The translations under genes were made by a program, and so were the position numbers. From Paenibacillus eucommiae (lineage in GTDB: Bacteria; Bacillota; Bacilli; Paenibacillales; NBRC-103111): a stretch of DNA of 64,000 nucleotides. Below are positions 25,442 to 33,357 of the stretch, one piece after another (position 1 is the stretch's first letter; every line of letters begins with the position of its first letter). The notes below the pieces were generated by a model. It was not told the DNA's origin and ran no database searches. It saw nothing but the letters and a program-made list of their open reading frames with translations. The DNA lies in contig NZ_JAGGLB010000028.1 of assembly GCF_017874215.1 (NCBI RefSeq), positions 62,001-126,000 of the forward strand, read 5' to 3'.

Positions 25442-26128
25442 ATGAAGCAGAAGCAGGTCAGGCATATTTTAGACATTATGGGTGAAATGTTTCCGGACGC
25501 ACATTGCGAGTTGAATCACAGCAATCCTTTTGAATTGACGATTGCAGTTCTGCTTTCAGCACAGTGTACGGACGAGACCGTGAATAAAGTAACGCAGAGC
25601 TTGTTTCAAAAATATAAGCTGCCTCAAGATTATTTATCTGTTCCTTTGGAGGAGCTTGAGCAGGATATACGCCGGATCGGATTGTTCCGCAATAAGGCAA
25701 AAAATATCCAAAAGCTGTGCCAGCTCCTGCTGGACAAATATGACGGACAACTTCCACAGACACATGAAGCCTTGGTTGAACTTCCTGGAGTTGGGAGAAA
25801 AACGGCGAATGTTGTCGTCTCAAATGCTTTCGGTGTACCGGCAATTGCGGTAGATACTCACGTAGAACGCGTTTCCAAAAGGCTCGGACTAGCAGGCTGG
25901 GATGACTCGGTGCTGGAGGTCGAAAAAAAGCTGATGCGGATGGTTCCAGAGGATGAGTGGACCCTTACTCATCATCGTTTTATATTTTTTGGCCGCTATC
26001 ATTGTAAGGCACAAAACCCGCAATGTCCTCTTTGTCCGCTGCTTGAAAGCTGTAAAGAAGGAAAAAAACGTATGAAACCAGCCGTATCTAGGAAGGCTAG
26101 CAGTAAGAAGGAAATACTAGAAAAATGA
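25442..26128 (+). CDS. nth: endonuclease III
   Basis: The protein has 228 residues. The helix-hairpin-helix LPGVGRKTANVV includes the catalytic lysine, the catalytic aspartate lies in VDTHVERVSKRLGL, and the 4Fe-4S ligands are C-x6-C-x2-C-x5-C in HCKAQNPQCPLCPLLESC. It is a bifunctional DNA glycosylase/AP lyase for oxidised pyrimidines. The C-terminal basic tail (KKRMKPAVSRKASSKK) is longer than in many homologues. RBS AGAGGAG. In Bacillus nth follows dnaD; here they are separated by 22 kb, and a small unknown gene follows directly. Confidence 0.95.
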   Translation: MKQKQVRHILDIMGEMFPDAHCELNHSNPFELTIAVLLSAQCTDETVNKVTQSLFQKYKLPQDYLSVPLEELEQDIRRIGLFRNKAKNIQKLCQLLLDKYDGQLPQTHEALVELPGVGRKTANVVVSNAFGVPAIAVDTHVERVSKRLGLAGWDDSVLEVEKKLMRMVPEDEWTLTHHRFIFFGRYHCKAQNPQCPLCPLLESCKEGKKRMKPAVSRKASSKKEILEK

Positions 26129-26129
26129 A

Positions 26130-26423
26130 ATGAAGGATGGGATGGAAATGAAATGCATCGCTGTTTACACCAATAATTTTGAAGTGTTTTCCGATATTTA
26201 CGAACAGGTGTTGAGCACACCCCTTAAGGAAAACGAAGAAAAGGAAATCGATGGAGTGACAGTCAGCGAAGCAGGAGAAGTGCCGCAAAACTACATAGAC
26301 CGGATGAAGGCGAAGCCGGAAGTCGTAGTTATGAAAGAAAAAGGCAGAGATATTACGATCCTTCAGCACCGCAACGTGTTTGAAATCTTTTTGCCGGAAA
26401 AAGAAAAATCAGCGATTTCCTAA
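26130..26423 (+). CDS. small conserved-looking protein downstream of nth, function unknown
   Basis: The frame gives 97 residues from 26130, or 91 from the ATG at 26148, which has the better upstream GGATGG. I do not recognise a domain. The protein is charged and soluble with no signal peptide or membrane segment; it starts CIAVYTNNFEVFSDIYEQV and ends in a beta-like stretch ITILQHRNVFEIFLPEK. It starts within two bases of the nth stop and ends before a double-hairpin terminator, so it is cotranscribed with nth. A role connected with nth is only a guess. Confidence 0.7.
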   Translation: MKDGMEMKCIAVYTNNFEVFSDIYEQVLSTPLKENEEKEIDGVTVSEAGEVPQNYIDRMKAKPEVVVMKEKGRDITILQHRNVFEIFLPEKEKSAIS

Positions 26424-26438
26424 TTCGGATTTCACGTT

Positions 26439-26481
26439 AGTCTGACGATCAGACTTAAAATCTCCCTAGTGGAGATTTTTT
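26439..26481 (+). terminator. double hairpin terminator after the nth operon
   Basis: AGTCTGA (26439-26445) pairs with TCAGACT (26449-26455). Directly after, AAAATCTCC pairs with GGAGATTTT and continues into a T run (26457-26481). Confidence 0.88.
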
Positions 26482-26571
26482 CTTGCAGCTTTAGAAAGTT
26501 TAAGCTCCCGCATGATTGAGGCGAGGAGCCTTCTTTCTGGGTTTATCTCATAGGCACGGAGGAAATGATGG

Positions 26572-29500
26572 ATGAATAAAGTCGAAGCTGCCGGCGCAGT
26601 GACCATGCCGGAAGCGCTACAACGTATACAATTGGCTTTACTTGAAGCTGGTGATAAGAATCATGGGGACAAGCTGCAGGAATTGCTCGAGAAAATGAAT
26701 GTCGGGCGGATGAATATTGCTTTTTGCGGTCATTTCTCGGCAGGGAAGTCGACGCTCATCAACCAGCTTTGCGGTTATCCGCTGCTGCCCTCTAGTCCGA
26801 TACCTACAAGCGCTAATATCGTAAGTATCCGAAATGGAGTATCGGGGGCTGCTGTAACCCACAAAGAAAATGATGTCAAGGGAAGATTGCAGGAGATAGC
26901 GCTGGATGATCTTGAGGCCTATTGTGTGAATGGTACAGATATAGAAAGTGTAGCTATTACGTATCCGATTCCACTGCTTGGCGATCACACTGCACTGCTG
27001 GATACACCAGGTATTGATTCAACGGATGATGCACATCATCAATCGACAGAATCTGCACTGCATTTAGCGGACGTTGTGTTCTATATCATGGATTATAATC
27101 ATGTGCAGTCCGAAATCAATCTCGCTTTTACAAAGAAAATGAAGGAATGGGGAAAACCGCTCTATTTACTTGTTAATATGATTGATAAGCATAAGGAGCA
27201 CGAGCTTCCTTTCTCCCGGTATAAGGAGGATACGCTGCAGGCATTTCGCAGCTGGGGCGTTGAACCTGACGGCTTGCTGTTTGTGACGATGAAGGAGCCC
27301 GGGCATGTCCATAATGAGTGGAGCAAGCTTCGTTGGCTGATTAAAGGATTGATTGAACGGGGCGAAGAGCTTCGTTTATATAGTGTGGATGCTTCTGCGC
27401 ATTATTTGATTCAAGAGCATGGCACGTGGCTTTCGGAACGCAATGCGCCGCTCAGAGCCGAGCTCCTGGAGGAAGCCTCGCAGGCTAGCGAGGATGGCGA
27501 GAAGCAGGAACAACAGGCAGCGGAGACTCAGGTTGAGCTGGAGAGAGTTCAGGCTTTTCCTGAGGATCTGTCAGCTGCACTGCGTAAGGAGATCAGCAGC
27601 ATTATTGAAAATGCGAATATAACTCCGGCTTTGACTAGAGACAGGGCCGATGCTTATTTGCAAAGCCGAAAACCCGGTTTTAAGGTTGGATTTTTTTCCC
27701 GTGCAGCTCAGACAGCAGCTGAGCAAAGCAAACGGCTGCAGGCGTTTACCGAGGATCTCGCTGAGCAGGTGGAAGCTCAGCTAGACTGGCATCTAAGAGG
27801 GGCCTTGAAGAAGGCATCCGCTGCAAACGCGCTGCAAACGGAGCAATTAACTGCGGAGATTGAAGCGCTTCGGGTAGAAGTGAAGCCTGAATGGCTGGCG
27901 GAGCAGGTCAATGCTGGAGCCAGCTTCGATGGCGAATATACACTTGTTTATACGAGGCTGGTTGCGGCCGAGATTAAGCAGCTTTACCGCAAGCAGGCGT
28001 TTGCGGTCATAGATTTGCTTGCGGCTGCAAGCAGTGAGCAGGCTGCGGAAGCGGCCAGCGTGCTTACGCAGCAGCTGGCGGCGCTGGCTGAGCGCTTGCG
28101 TGCCGCAAGAGCGCTGCAGCAGCTCGCGCACGATGAAGCCGCTGCGCAGCAGCAGCTGCTGCAAATGGCAGCCTGGCGGAAGGTGCTTCCGCCACAGCTG
28201 CCTGATTTGCAGCGCTTTACGCCCATGGAGGAGACTGCTGCCGCCCCGCTAAGCGGGGGGCTGCACGTCGTGTCCTCCATGGACACGATTTTGAAGGCTG
28301 CCGCTGCATCGGCAGCCCAGTCCGCGGCAGCGCAGCCGGAGGCCGCTGCTGCGGCGCCTACCGTGACCGCAGCAGGCGGGCACGGGCGGCGCATGGAGCG
28401 CAAAGCCGCAGCGCTGCTGGCGGCTTCGAGTCTCATCGAGGCGCAGCCGTCGATGAGGTCGCTCGCGCGTTCCATGCGCGAGAAGGCGGAACGTCTGCGC
28501 GAGCGGACGTTCACGATTGCCTTGTTCGGCGCCTTCAGCGCCGGCAAGTCGTCCTTCGCCAATGCGCTGCTTGGCGAGCGGGTGCTGCCGGTTTCGCCGA
28601 ACCCGACGACGGCGGCGATCAACCGCATAGTGCCGCCGCAGGAAGGCTGGCCGCATGGCACAGCCAGGGTAAGGATGAAATCAGCTGCTGTCATCTTGCA
28701 GGACATCTTGTATTCGCTGGAGCTGCTTGGCCTTCAGGCACATGATATGACTTCGGCATTAGCACGTATAAGCGGCTTGTCTCCTTCGCAGGTAACAGCT
28801 AAAGGAAAGCCTCATTACTCATTTCTGAAGGCGGTCGAAAAAGGCTGGGAAGACGCGAAGGATAACCTGGGCAGCGAGCTGAGGATCAGCAAGGAGCAGT
28901 TTACCAGCTATGTGGCTGATGAAGCGAAATCCTGCTTTGTTGAGCTGATTGATTTATTTTATTCCAATCCTTTGACGGACCAAGGTATTATTTTTGTCGA
29001 TACACCGGGGGCAGATTCGATTCATGCCCGGCACACGGGGGTCGCATTCAATTATATCAAAAATGCAGATGCCATTTTGTTCGTCACTTATTATAATCAT
29101 GCCTTTTCTCAAGCCGACCGTGAATTTCTGCTCCAGCTGGGGCGGGTGAAGGACAGCTTTGAAATGGATAAAATGTTTTTTATCGTCAATGCAGCTGATT
29201 TAGCCGCTAGTGAAAATGAACTATCCGGTGTGATCAAACATGTAGAAACGAATCTGCTCCAACAGGGCATCCGAAATCCAAGAATTTATCCGATATCGAG
29301 CTATTTGGCTGCTGAAGGAAAAATTAACGGGAATAACGAGCTTGTACAAGGATCAGGCATCGAAACGTTTGAAAAAGATTTTATCCGTTTTACTTTCGAG
29401 GAGCTAAGTGAGGTAGCCATTCATGCTGCTAATTTGGAGCTTTCCAGGGCTGATCATATGATGCAGCAGTGGATTGAGGGAGCTCAGGAAAGTGAAGCAG

Positions 29501-30258
29501 AGCGTAAAGCAAGAAGCGCGCAGCTTAAGCAAGCGGAGGTAAAGGCGATACAGTTTATTGCAAGCGCGGATGTGCTGCCTGAGCAAAAGGAGCTGGCCAA
29601 AGAGATCCAAGAGCTGCTTTATTATGTGAAACAGAGGACGACATACCGCTTTGGAGAGCTGTATACACTGGCCTTTAATCCGGCTTCTTTCCGGGAAGAT
29701 ACACATGACCTCAAGAAAGCTTTGCTCTCTGCCTGGCAGGAGCTGCGGCGAATGATTGCTTTTGATTTGTCTCAGGAAGTGCTGGCTACAACGCTGCGGG
29801 TGGAAAATCGGATGAATCTTCTTGCGTCGAACAAATATAAGGAATGGAACGAACAGATAGGTGCATGGATTGAGGGCTATGAGAGCGGTGCATACGAGAA
29901 TCGTTCTTTCGCCACCCCGGAGATAGCCGCCCAATTGGTTGCTCCTGAGGTCTCAGAGAAGCTTCTGTCGAGTTTGTTCCGCAACGCCAAATATTTCTTT
30001 GAAGGCGAAGGGAAAGCGAAGCTGCGTGCGGAGCTGGAAACGAGGCTGAATGAGCCGATCGCAATATTAGTAGAGCAGCAGGGCAAGGAGCTTATAGAAG
30101 CTTATGCAGATCAATTTGAAGCTTGGTTAGGAGCGCTAAAACAGCAGCATGAACAGCAGCTTTCCGAACATGTCAGGGGACTGCTTGATGCTCTGGAAAT
30201 GAAGATTGACATTGGCGAGCTTAATAGATTGCAGGAGCAGTTAAAAAGCCACATGTAG
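26572..30258 (+). CDS. dynA: double dynamin-like GTPase (DynA/YpbR type)
   Basis: The protein has 1228 residues and two complete dynamin-like halves in one chain. GTPase 1 has the P-loop GHFSAGKST (53-61), LLDTPGIDS and VNMIDK. GTPase 2 has GAFSAGKSS (~653-661), VDTPGADS and VNAAD. Long helical stalk regions follow each. This is the arrangement of Bacillus DynA, a cytosolic membrane-associated protein that tethers and fuses membranes and protects against membrane damage and phage lysis. The junction between halves (~residues 480-640; 28020-28660) is Ala-rich and much GC-richer than the rest. The ATG at 26572 has GGAGGA at 9 nt. It is monocistronic. Confidence 0.92.
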   Translation: MNKVEAAGAVTMPEALQRIQLALLEAGDKNHGDKLQELLEKMNVGRMNIAFCGHFSAGKSTLINQLCGYPLLPSSPIPTSANIVSIRNGVSGAAVTHKENDVKGRLQEIALDDLEAYCVNGTDIESVAITYPIPLLGDHTALLDTPGIDSTDDAHHQSTESALHLADVVFYIMDYNHVQSEINLAFTKKMKEWGKPLYLLVNMIDKHKEHELPFSRYKEDTLQAFRSWGVEPDGLLFVTMKEPGHVHNEWSKLRWLIKGLIERGEELRLYSVDASAHYLIQEHGTWLSERNAPLRAELLEEASQASEDGEKQEQQAAETQVELERVQAFPEDLSAALRKEISSIIENANITPALTRDRADAYLQSRKPGFKVGFFSRAAQTAAEQSKRLQAFTEDLAEQVEAQLDWHLRGALKKASAANALQTEQLTAEIEALRVEVKPEWLAEQVNAGASFDGEYTLVYTRLVAAEIKQLYRKQAFAVIDLLAAASSEQAAEAASVLTQQLAALAERLRAARALQQLAHDEAAAQQQLLQMAAWRKVLPPQLPDLQRFTPMEETAAAPLSGGLHVVSSMDTILKAAAASAAQSAAAQPEAAAAAPTVTAAGGHGRRMERKAAALLAASSLIEAQPSMRSLARSMREKAERLRERTFTIALFGAFSAGKSSFANALLGERVLPVSPNPTTAAINRIVPPQEGWPHGTARVRMKSAAVILQDILYSLELLGLQAHDMTSALARISGLSPSQVTAKGKPHYSFLKAVEKGWEDAKDNLGSELRISKEQFTSYVADEAKSCFVELIDLFYSNPLTDQGIIFVDTPGADSIHARHTGVAFNYIKNADAILFVTYYNHAFSQADREFLLQLGRVKDSFEMDKMFFIVNAADLAASENELSGVIKHVETNLLQQGIRNPRIYPISSYLAAEGKINGNNELVQGSGIETFEKDFIRFTFEELSEVAIHAANLELSRADHMMQQWIEGAQESEAERKARSAQLKQAEVKAIQFIASADVLPEQKELAKEIQELLYYVKQRTTYRFGELYTLAFNPASFREDTHDLKKALLSAWQELRRMIAFDLSQEVLATTLRVENRMNLLASNKYKEWNEQIGAWIEGYESGAYENRSFATPEIAAQLVAPEVSEKLLSSLFRNAKYFFEGEGKAKLRAELETRLNEPIAILVEQQGKELIEAYADQFEAWLGALKQQHEQQLSEHVRGLLDALEMKIDIGELNRLQEQLKSHM

Positions 30259-30268
30259 TTAGCAGAAG

Positions 30269-30291
30269 CCTGGCCTATGGCCAGGTTTTTT
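30269..30291 (+). terminator. terminator of dynA
   Basis: CCTGGCC (30269-30275), loop TAT, GGCCAGG (30279-30285), then six T. Confidence 0.92.
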
Positions 30292-30380
30292 GCTGCTATT
30301 AATCCCTAATCATTAACAGCGTCGTAGCAGCCCGTCTCCCCCTGCCTTGGAGGCCAAGCCTTGGACTCTACCCATAGTAA

Positions 30381-30516
30381 ATTCTGCAAAAGTGCAGGAT
30401 TTTTCACCTGAAATTGGGTATTGGCCGAGAATTGCTGCAAAAGTGCAGGAAAATAGTCACTTGGAGCGCTCAAACGGACAAGAGAGGCCTAAAATCCTGC
30501 GGATTTGCAGTATTTT
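30381..30516. repeat. second palindromic repeat family, three units
   Basis: Units lie at 30381-30404 (CTGCAAAAGTGCAGGATTTT), 30431-30454 (GCTGCAAAAGTGCAGGAAAA) and, inverted, 30491-30516 (AAAATCCTGC ... TGCAGTATTTT). Each is a short CTGCA/TGCAG hairpin flanked by A/T tracts. The sequence is unrelated to the TTTAACGATG iterons that begin 180 nt later. Confidence 0.75.
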
Positions 30517-30698
30517 CCTTTTATAGGTGCATTCGGGTCCGAAAATGATGTACTTATGCATCTTTTTTGTCTCCCATGGTTGGTTCTTATTGAAATGTAT
30601 GCTATAGGCGGGGAAAGAGAGTAGTGGAAATAAACATGTATGTTAATCAACAGGGCTTGGCACATCTATTTTTTATCCACAGTTAATCGACAGCCACT

Positions 30699-30875
30699 TT
30701 TTGATCGCTAAATGAAGTGTTTTCAGATCAATGTGTCAGTTAATGATGATTTTCATCGTTAAAAGAAGAGGGATGGCCCCTTTGGGGGGATAAAAGGGAT
30801 TTTAAGGATGTTTTTCATTATTAAAGTCAGGTTGTGGAGACGGTCCGTGCTTTTAGCGATGAAAATCATCGGTAA
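30699..30875 (+). repeat. iteron cluster III
   Basis: A damaged first unit lies at 30699-30713 (TTTTTGATCGCTAAAT, with its centre lost), then units at 30740-30763, 30800-30824 and 30851-30875. Spacers match clusters II and V (AAGTGTTTTCAGATCAATGTGTCAG, in pieces, and CAGGTTGTGGAGACGGTC). More point changes within the stems than in the other clusters suggest an older copy. Confidence 0.8.
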
Positions 30876-30939
30876 AGTAGAGCAGCAGGTACTCGCAGCT
30901 CCATTTCCTCATCTAATCTTCATCTATTCATCAGATCTT

Positions 30940-31075
30940 CTTCCTCATCTATTCCTCAGCTCTTGTCTATTCCATTTAAGAGAAGTGGAACAAATATTTA
31001 CCAGCTGTTTGACCTCATACCCAACCCTTATAACATACACAAGGGATGAATACGCCCTCTAAGGACGCCTCAAGT
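30940..31075 (+). repeat. decayed cloverleaf module following cluster III
   Basis: The piece CCATTTAAGAGAAGTGGAACAAATATTTACCAGCTGTTTG (30971-31010, noted in parts: GGAACAAATATTTA, CAGCTG) matches the right half of the module (GGAACAAATCTTTAACAGCGGCTGGAGCCCATA in copy D). It is followed by a CATACCCAACCCTTA echo and a GGACGCCTCAAG tail. The left arm of the stem is missing, so the fold is lost. Confidence 0.55.
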
Positions 31076-31578
31076 CGTACCTCAAAGAACACTGCAAGTC
31101 GTTTTCCTAATGTTCACTGAACCTCTGTTTTAGACCTTTTAACCATAGAAAAAGAGTAGATTACCACCTCATACTAACTCATCCAAAATTGTCCATAGAA
31201 CGGCTTATTTAGTTTATTTTGGGCTAATTTGAGCTTTTGGGCTGGCAGCCAACGGTCAAAAAAAGACCTAGTAATCCGATTCACAAGCTATAAAGGAAGC
31301 GCTTACAAATTGTATTTTAGTAGGTGATTTATTTCACTAACTCTTTATGTGGAAATAAAAAAATAGAATTGTTTTTAAAAGGCTTATAAGCGGGGTATTT
31401 GGATGATTTCGGAGATTGAAGCTGATTAGGTACCGTTTTCGTGTGGATATGAAGCTATTAGCTTTTATATTCCGATATCCTCTGATTGCTCCCTGCAGGG
31501 GATGATGTTACTATTCATAAAGATAAATTGCAAACGCAATTTATTACCAATTTAGCCCGCTTAAGGAGGGTGTCCCGA
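31076..31578 (+). other. upstream region of the ABC exporter operon
   Basis: No convincing gene is present in about 500 AT-rich bases. A palindrome-like AGGAAGCGCTTACA at 31294-31307 is close to a catabolite-responsive element but misses two conserved positions. The frame of the following ABC gene is open from 31486, yet that part shows no exporter homology and lacks a ribosome binding site. No confident promoter was found. Confidence 0.4.
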
Positions 31579-33357
31579 GTGGACGTATTTAGGCAATTGA
31601 AATCATTTTATTGGCCAGAAAAAAAGCTTTTGTTCGTATCTATCTTCTGTTTGATAGCTGCAACGGCACTAGGTTTGGTGTATCCGAATTTGCTTCGTTA
31701 TTTAATTGATGAAGTGATCGCCAAGCGTCAATTCGAGCTAGTCCCCATGCTCTCGATTTTTGTAGTAGTGGTCGTATCCTTCAAAGGACTGCTGCAATTT
31801 CTTCATGGATTTACGGGGGGGAGACTCGGCAACAGGGTAGCTCATTCTATGAGAACTGCTCTTTACAAAAAGCTTCAGTATTTATCTTTTCAGTATTACG
31901 ATCAGGCTAGAACAGGAGATTTGATGTCACGCTTAACGGCCGATTTGGAAGCGATTCGCCAGTTTATTGGCTTCGGCTTTGCACAAATTCTGAATGTGTT
32001 CCTGATGCTGATTTTTGGAATGTCGATGATGTTTACGATTAATTGGCAGCTTACGCTGTTAACCATGGTTACAATGCCATTTCTGGCGTTTACCGCAATT
32101 CGTTTCGAAGGCAAGGTACATCCGGCATTTCGTATGGTTCGCCAATCGATGAGCACGATGACAACTGCTGTACAGGAGAACATCACTGGGGTACGTACAG
32201 TAAAGTCTTTTGCCAGAGAACCGCATGAGGTTGATAAATTTACGATTCGTAACAACGATTTCAAAGCCAATAACATTGAGACGGCCAGTATTTGGGCTAA
32301 ATACTTTCCGGTAATGGAAGTACTTGCGAACCTTAGTGTAGTCATTTTGCTAGGAGTCGGGGGTTTCATGGTTATAAGGGGTCAAATGACACTTGGTGAG
32401 CTGGTCGCATTTTTCAGCTTAATCTGGTACATTATCGGTCCTATGTGGGGACTTGGCTTCCAAATCAATAACTTTACCCAATCCAAAGCATCGGGTGAAA
32501 AGATTCTGGAAATTTTGCATCAATATGTGCATGTCAAGGATCATCCGGATTCGATTGAATTAAAGGCCAAGGATGTAAAAGGGGATGTGGTCATGGATCA
32601 TGTGACCTTTGCCTATCCGGATAAGCAGCCTTCGTTATATGATTTTTCAGTCCATGCGCCTGCCGGTTCAGTAATCGGTTTACTAGGCGGGACAGGATCT
32701 GGTAAAACCACCGTGGTCAGTCTTTTAATGAGAGCTTATAACGTTAAGGACGGTTCAATTTCGCTGGATGGTACAGATATTAAAGACATTAAGGTAGACA
32801 GCTTGCGGAAGCAGGTTGCTACAGTGTTCCAGGAAACCTTTCTGTTCTCCTCCAACATCCGGAACAATATTGCTTATGGCAGGAAAGATGTGACGATGGA
32901 AGAGATCATTCACGCGGCCAAGCTGGCAAAAGCGCATGATTTTATTATGGAGCTGCCCTTAGGTTATGAAACAATTGTGGGAGAAAGAGGATTAGGTTTA
33001 TCAGGCGGCCAAAAGCAGCGGATTGCTATAGCCAGAGCCCTGATTAAGGATCCTAAAATTCTAATTCTCGATGACGCTACAAGCGCCGTAGATATGGAAA
33101 CCGAGCAGGAGATTCAAGCAGGCTTCAAGGAGGTTATGCAGGGCAGAACGACCTTTATTATTGCTCACCGTATTTCCTCGCTCAAGCATGCTGATGAAAT
33201 CATTGTGTTGAAAGAAGGACGTATTGTGCAGCGTGGAAAGCATCATGAACTCTTAGAGCAGGAAGGTCCATACCGGGAAACCTATAATATCCAGTATGCA
33301 GACCGTCCGGAAACCCGCAGCTATCAAACTCAGTTAGAAGGAAGGTTGGCCAATTGA
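31579..33357 (+). CDS. heterodimeric ABC exporter subunit 1 (degenerate catalytic site)
   Basis: The protein has 592 residues. The N-terminal transmembrane domain (six helices, ~15-310) is fused to an ABC ATPase (~340-570). Walker A is GGTGSGKTT, signature LSGGQKQR and switch AHR. Walker B ends in LILDD, so the catalytic glutamate is replaced by aspartate. The start is a GTG at 31579 with a perfect AAGGAGGG at 8 nt; 31 upstream codons are open but unlikely to be used. It overlaps the partner gene by four bases. Together they should form a multidrug-type exporter of the YfiB/YfiC or BmrCD class. The substrate is unknown. Confidence 0.9.
   Translation: MDVFRQLKSFYWPEKKLLFVSIFCLIAATALGLVYPNLLRYLIDEVIAKRQFELVPMLSIFVVVVVSFKGLLQFLHGFTGGRLGNRVAHSMRTALYKKLQYLSFQYYDQARTGDLMSRLTADLEAIRQFIGFGFAQILNVFLMLIFGMSMMFTINWQLTLLTMVTMPFLAFTAIRFEGKVHPAFRMVRQSMSTMTTAVQENITGVRTVKSFAREPHEVDKFTIRNNDFKANNIETASIWAKYFPVMEVLANLSVVILLGVGGFMVIRGQMTLGELVAFFSLIWYIIGPMWGLGFQINNFTQSKASGEKILEILHQYVHVKDHPDSIELKAKDVKGDVVMDHVTFAYPDKQPSLYDFSVHAPAGSVIGLLGGTGSGKTTVVSLLMRAYNVKDGSISLDGTDIKDIKVDSLRKQVATVFQETFLFSSNIRNNIAYGRKDVTMEEIIHAAKLAKAHDFIMELPLGYETIVGERGLGLSGGQKQRIAIARALIKDPKILILDDATSAVDMETEQEIQAGFKEVMQGRTTFIIAHRISSLKHADEIIVLKEGRIVQRGKHHELLEQEGPYRETYNIQYADRPETRSYQTQLEGRLAN

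Noticed and set aside
28249..28706. Long open frames opposite the dynA linker
   Set aside because: They result from the GC-rich Ala codons; no ribosome binding site or homology, and both dynamin halves are intact on the plus strand.
30673..30681. TTATCCACA, a perfect DnaA-box match, as a sign of an origin
   Set aside because: It is a single box without a cluster, without an AT-rich unwinding element and without dnaA or dnaN nearby.
30808..31062. Small gene between cluster III and the ABC operon
   Set aside because: It crosses an iteron and the decayed repeat module, has no ribosome binding site, and its sequence is low-complexity.
31294..31307. AGGAAGCGCTTACA as a catabolite-responsive element
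   Set aside because: It misses two conserved positions and lies ~270 bases before the gene; not enough to call.
31486..31578. Longer N-terminus of the first ABC exporter subunit
   Set aside because: The 31 extra codons lack a ribosome binding site and family similarity, while the GTG at 31579 has AAGGAGGG at ideal spacing.
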